From the NCBI GenBank assembly GCA_032161045.1, contig JAVHTH010000007.1: a stretch of DNA of 64,000 bases. One strand, given 5' to 3'. The position numbers were made by a program, and so were the translations under genes. The DNA is from Fervidibacter sinensis (GTDB taxonomy: Bacteria > Armatimonadota > Fervidibacteria > Fervidibacterales > Fervidibacteraceae). The notes beneath the pieces are model-generated. The model was not told the origin of the DNA. It did not search any database and was given only the letters and a program-made list of their open reading frames with translations. Shown piece by piece: positions 61,201 to 64,000 of the stretch (within the stretch, counting starts at the first letter, position 1; every line of letters begins with the position of its first letter).

Positions 61201-62439
61201 GATGAGTATGATTCCACCTATCCCCATGCCACCTTCGTTGGGAAACCAATTTTCGCGGACAATGGGTGGTAAGCCCTCTGCTTCAACCTTGAGCCTCATG
61301 TAAGTGCTTCCCTCTTCAGCATCACCGATGTTTGTTGCAAGAGCACCTGCAAGGCTAATATATGCTGCCAAATTCACGAGTTCGCGATGGCTTGCAAGTT
61401 GCAAGTTGTAAAAGCGCTGCAGTTTTTGAGCGAAATTGCGCAAAGCAACTCGCATTGGAACGGTCCTTGAAGGTTTCCCCAACTCACCCGCAACAGCAAA
61501 GGCTCGGTCTTGTGTCAGGCGACCACACTCCTTAAGCGAAACTGCGAGTTTGGATGAAAACTCGTAGGACGAAATGATGTCGGTGACATAAGCGCTGGTG
61601 ATGGGAAGGTCAACACTACCAAGTCCCATCATCGGGTGACCGAATGCCAAAACTTTGTCGCCCTCAACCCAAGTCACCGTCCCAACACCTGTCAAGTCTA
61701 TGTCACCGCCGACAATTTGGACCCCCAAAGCGCTTCCGGGTCGGATCGGTGCATCTTTGACGGGAAGCGAGGTTTTGCCCCCACCGCCTTCAATCACGAG
61801 GAAGTTATACGGCTCAAGCATACGCTGCAAAAGCGGTAAGACAGAGCGGGGGACACCAGAGACAATCAGCGGCGTGGCGACCGGAACGAGCAAACCTTCA
61901 TCGGGGCGAAGTCTTTCACTTAACTTTTTGGCTTCAATTTGGTTTGTCGCAACCCAAACCCTGTGAATGCTGCGACCACCGACGATGACCGGTGAACCTT
62001 TCGGACGAAGCAACCCTGATGTGAACCGGGGTGAGGGGTATCGCTTTGGGTCAGTGCAAGCGAGCATCGCCGTTATCGGCGTGACCCCGCAAACGGGTTC
62101 TTTCGGGAAATACCAACCGAAGGAAATTGCGCCAACGAGTTTCCCGTTGATGAAAATTGGGCTACCGCTCATCCCCGCAATGACGCCAGATTTGCGCTGG
62201 ACAACGGTGCCGCCATCTATGCGGATTAAGATTGCATCCATGTCAAAGTCAAACCGCTCAAGGACACCAATGACCGTGATGGGAAACTTCTCAATCGTCG
62301 TGCCTTTAAAAACGCTCAAACCGTAACCTTTCATGCCGGGACGAATTTTTTCCGGCGGCAAGATGTCGTTAGGGCTAAGTGCAAAAACGGCTTGCCAAAC
62401 CAGACCAACGAAAACGAAGCAAAAAGCCAAGCGACGCAT
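58222..62439 (-). CDS. Giant secreted S55-like peptidase fused to a beta-propeller
   Basis: A 1405-residue exported protein with a signal peptide (about residues 1-20). The N-terminal SpoIVB (S55) peptidase-like domain has IRPGMKGYGLSVFKGTTIEK, the likely nucleophile in VIAGMSGSPIFINGKLVGAI and VLAFGHPMMGLGSVDLPITS. A beta-rich middle and a Pro/Gln-rich linker (QQPTQPTPPSARTQ) follow. Then comes a propeller of about seven blades (GSLFVGTIGPARLLKL, SIWFATAPNGLVFRL, GSVFIGTNPRGKVYRVTSDG), then fibronectin-like domains with a low-complexity QQQQPQKQQDGQEQKDEQRR stretch. Classical SpoIVB is about 430 residues and acts in sporulation, so this fusion must have another role. Confidence 0.85.
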   Translation of the reverse strand: MRRLAFCFVFVGLVWQAVFALSPNDILPPEKIRPGMKGYGLSVFKGTTIEKFPITVIGVLERFDFDMDAILIRIDGGTVVQRKSGVIAGMSGSPIFINGKLVGAISFGWYFPKEPVCGVTPITAMLACTDPKRYPSPRFTSGLLRPKGSPVIVGGRSIHRVWVATNQIEAKKLSERLRPDEGLLVPVATPLIVSGVPRSVLPLLQRMLEPYNFLVIEGGGGKTSLPVKDAPIRPGSALGVQIVGGDIDLTGVGTVTWVEGDKVLAFGHPMMGLGSVDLPITSAYVTDIISSYEFSSKLAVSLKECGRLTQDRAFAVAGELGKPSRTVPMRVALRNFAQKLQRFYNLQLASHRELVNLAAYISLAGALATNIGDAEEGSTYMRLKVEAEGLPPIVRENWFPNEGGMGIGGIILILLGGARTSPIAELADIMEAAVGNRFEEVKFTNIQAEIEFHPQRRTAWIDRVTARKTRVKPGEKVPVTLTLKGWGGFERTMTVELEVPQNARPGRIRFLVGGGMMGETVRQQSGYRRPRPRSLRELWEQLRDVYANNEVIIGTSPLTSGVEIAGKRWESLPAPIIEALMSMGSSDIQSIRDYREKRFTFDRILTGMASITLTVETDEREKEAPPRMPTLEAPPPSPAGPSGPAPSPESSDEEGMMLVWQKLVSLPLLQQLRNPVERAWFEIQLMRQKWQDENALPRWLLSVAPFVMQREEKIEKEQPPQPPDWEEVRRLSPEQPERKEQPPQPQQPTQPTPPSARTQPLARQPKTWVLEKGDDWLKGKLDGTIVSTDGTVTLGYYPQTLYDPQETIGAFCVLPSEDGSLFVGTIGPARLLKLSGENKQVIAEITDEAVVTTIASAPDKSIWFATAPNGLVFRLAPDAQKPEQICQINATVWGIAFFNDGTAVLATGPNGKVLTIAKDEKEPKLLVQLPERHALAIAKAPDGSVFIGTNPRGKVYRVTSDGKVEPVFEAPQNPVQALAVDKKGNLYVGVSGSAIVYIVKPDGNWRELRRFTPERHIMALWGLDDGVLVATGSPGKVYRLTSDGVASWIYDSEQTHLLTVAANGDSLCIIPSGSGEVVALYRNKEGIYQSPVLDAGQVARWGVIRFVADLPEGTQVYIQARSGNTAYPDKTWSDWSPPIAFSEQVLPCPPARYLQLRILLKANDSQQIPTLKRVAVVYMPKNQPPRLTVQEPTAGAIVSGKVTIRWRGEDPDRDRLSYEVFVSSDGKTWQQIREGGAQQQQPQKQQDGQEQKDEQRRDKEEQQQPSGATTASSMTWDTTKFADGKYWLKIVASDRIANPDDPQSAEQVVAPIIVDNTPPTVGTHAIKREGDKLLVPVYDNTFVASAEFRPEGGEWQAAICQDGVFDQPYELLVIDISKLPKNVKAVEIRVRDAAGNERVEKISMP

Positions 62440-62631
62440 TTCTTTTTCCCTCCTGCGCTTGCATTTTGCGTCACCTCATGATTATGGCAAGCCATTGAGG
62501 GGTGCGAAACGGTCAACCGACCTGTCGTCAAGTCTCAATGCGTCCTTCACAATGTGCCGGCTTTAACGCAAACTCTTTGTGTCCCTCCAACTCCATGCGA
62601 GACACAAAAATTTGCAGCGGAGTGATGTTCG

Positions 62632-64000
62632 GTGACGCAACGGTGCAAAATGCTTGCATTGGTGGGATTGGTGATGGGCTTAACGGCAAACATTAAAGCA
62701 CAAGGGTTGGAGTTAAAGGGCGAGGTTGTTTCATTCCAATTTGACGCTCTGGGAAACATCGTCTCATTGACGGTGCGTAACAAAAGCGTTCCGATGCAGC
62801 CATCCCCCTTGCCAATCAGTTTGCAAGTTGACGGAAAATGGTGGCATGATAGGTTGCCGGAAGTTAAGCCCATCAGCGTTCAAAAGCGACGAAACCGACT
62901 TGACATTACCGCAAAGGTCGGCGATTTCATTGTCACTACCCATTACCAGTTGCACAAAAGTTGCATCCTGCAAAAGAGCGTGACGGTTCGTTACGACGGC
63001 AAGGGGACGCCGAAAGTTGACGGCGCATTGTTTTTGCTGCCTTCCATAGTGGCGGTTACCAACCCGCCAAGAGAAACTTCAGATGCATCCCATGCACCTT
63101 CACAAAATTTCGTCAACCGTAGGGACAAGCAAGAACCCACTCGCCAACCTTCGGGCGCATTTCATGTACCCCTACAAGATGCCGTTTTGCTCAGCCCATC
63201 TTTTGACTTTTTGCGCGTTCCCGTTTCGCAACGACCTCGCTTCAGCATTGACATGGGCACCGGCGCTTGGTGTGCCTTTCATTCGCCTTCGCAAAAAATC
63301 GGCATTGCCACAACCTTCTACTCCGAAACCGAGCACTACTCCATCAACGCCGAAGTCATTGACATTTCGCTCCCTCCGTCCCGCGTCCCACGCCCCGCGT
63401 CCCGTTTCTCTCACTGGCTTGGTGTCCAAGACCGAGTTTACGAAGGTTGGACTGCTAAATTGGGCATTCAATTTCTCATCGTTGCCGAGGGTGACGAACG
63501 AACTCTGTTGGCGAAAATTTGGGACGCTTACGATGCACTTGGCTTGAAACTGCTTTCCGATACGCCGAAGGATGTGTTTGACGGTGCATTTTACGAACCA
63601 GCGGTTCAGCACACTTACCGCAACATCACTCGGTTGCTTTCGCACTTGAAGCAACTCGGAGTTAAAACGATTTGGCTTCCGCCATACACGCCCGGGGTTT
63701 ACGCACCACTTGACTACTTTACAATTCGTCCTGATGTCGGAACTGCCGAGGATTTGAAATCTCTGGTCGCAGAGGCACATCGTTTGGGCATGAGGGTCTT
63801 GCTTGACTTGATTCCACACGGACCGCGTCCAGAAAGCGAATTGGGAAAGGAACAACGAGCAAAGTTTGACGCTGGACAGGACAGTTGGATTTGCGCTGAC
63901 GAACAAGGTCGCCCAATTCACTGGTGGGGTTGTTACGCTTTTGATTATGCCCATCCCGGCTGGATTAACTACATGGCAAAAGTCGCTGAGCATTTCGCAA
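62632..64000 (+). CDS. Secreted GH13-like (alpha-amylase family) enzyme, partial
   Basis: The frame is open from a GTG at 62632 to the window edge (456 codons so far), so the C-terminus is missing. GGAGTG lies about 7 bases before the GTG. A signal peptide (MLALVGLVMGLTANIKAQG) precedes an N-terminal beta domain. From about residue 310 an alpha-amylase barrel begins: LGVKTIWLPPYTPGVY, YFTIRPDVGTAEDLKSLVAE and AHRLGMRVLLDLIPHGP, the GH13 region I, and later HWWGCYAFDYAHPGW. A GTCCC-rich tract at 63376-63404 is read in frame as PSRVPRPASR. Substrate and later catalytic residues cannot be seen. Confidence 0.85.
   Translation, partial: MTQRCKMLALVGLVMGLTANIKAQGLELKGEVVSFQFDALGNIVSLTVRNKSVPMQPSPLPISLQVDGKWWHDRLPEVKPISVQKRRNRLDITAKVGDFIVTTHYQLHKSCILQKSVTVRYDGKGTPKVDGALFLLPSIVAVTNPPRETSDASHAPSQNFVNRRDKQEPTRQPSGAFHVPLQDAVLLSPSFDFLRVPVSQRPRFSIDMGTGAWCAFHSPSQKIGIATTFYSETEHYSINAEVIDISLPPSRVPRPASRFSHWLGVQDRVYEGWTAKLGIQFLIVAEGDERTLLAKIWDAYDALGLKLLSDTPKDVFDGAFYEPAVQHTYRNITRLLSHLKQLGVKTIWLPPYTPGVYAPLDYFTIRPDVGTAEDLKSLVAEAHRLGMRVLLDLIPHGPRPESELGKEQRAKFDAGQDSWICADEQGRPIHWWGCYAFDYAHPGWINYMAKVAEHFA

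Noticed and set aside
63172..63993. A 273-codon minus-strand frame near the end
   Set aside because: It lies opposite a GH13-like frame with recognisable barrel motifs and a signal peptide.
1..64000. tRNA or rRNA genes
   Set aside because: Intergenic gaps were read on both strands for cloverleaf patterns and T-loop motifs, and none was convincing. A tRNAscan run would settle it.

Overview
This is bacterial DNA with dense coding, short intergenic gaps, Shine-Dalgarno sites before most genes and normal use of all three stops. The gene set includes L21-L27-Obg, IspF, ScpB, NuoB/NuoI, LepB, RecN, HslV, a Tad-type secretion core, an RtcB RNA ligase, a CLP1-like kinase, three Gfo/Idh/MocA oxidoreductases, secreted glycan enzymes, and many dispersed intergenic hairpin repeats. 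By inference this fits a glycan-degrading, probably thermophilic member of the Armatimonadota/Fervidibacterota area, but no rRNA or other taxonomic marker is present to prove it.

Layout. 1-4.5 kb: minus-strand cluster of DUF58 protein, secreted clan-A glycosidase and DUF6653 membrane protein. 4.6-7.6 kb: nuoB, a nuoI paralogue, lactate dehydrogenase and a second, opposed nuoI. 7.8-9.6 kb: ispF, scpB, thpR. 9.9-13.3 kb: cpaF-tadB-tadC behind a good promoter. 13.3-17 kb: TPR protein, PpiC lipoprotein, rplU-rpmA-obgE. 17.0-18.6 kb: a 24-repeat CRISPR array without cas genes, with a structured flank and a candidate leader promoter on the right. 18.9-24.7 kb: gap, rplS, lepB, recN. 24.9-34.5 kb: a large membrane protein, sugar oxidoreductases, an FG-GAP protein, an antitoxin-toxin-acetyltransferase chain and a VWA protein. 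34.7-39.9 kb: HEAT protein, geranylgeranyl-reductase-like flavoprotein, a thioredoxin-like gene with an in-frame TGA, M24 peptidase and HslV. 40-43.5 kb: oxidoreductase, MITE-like element, CLP1-like kinase. 43.5-50 kb: secreted beta-helix protein, a degraded Rhs locus and RtcB. 50-54.5 kb: PqqD-like protein with an ABC exporter, then a transporter-oxidoreductase pair. 54.9-64 kb: carbonic-anhydrase-like protein, phosphodiesterase, zinc-ribbon membrane protein, a giant S55-peptidase/propeller protein, and a GH13-like enzyme running off the end.

The strongest unusual signal is at 37187-37738. A secreted TlpA/ResA-like thioredoxin carries TGA exactly where the first active-site cysteine should be. 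Nine bases later there is a perfect 8-bp hairpin with a GGU loop, as expected for a bacterial SECIS element, so a UxxC selenoprotein is the best reading. Second is a family of intergenic hairpins whose 8-base arms differ from copy to copy while pairing is kept. Other items of note are a Rhs tip with an HExxH motif, two pairs of duplicated CRISPR spacers, and a MITE-like element with inverted termini. Three RNA-end-processing enzymes (ThpR, CLP1-like kinase, RtcB) lie in one window but not in one operon.
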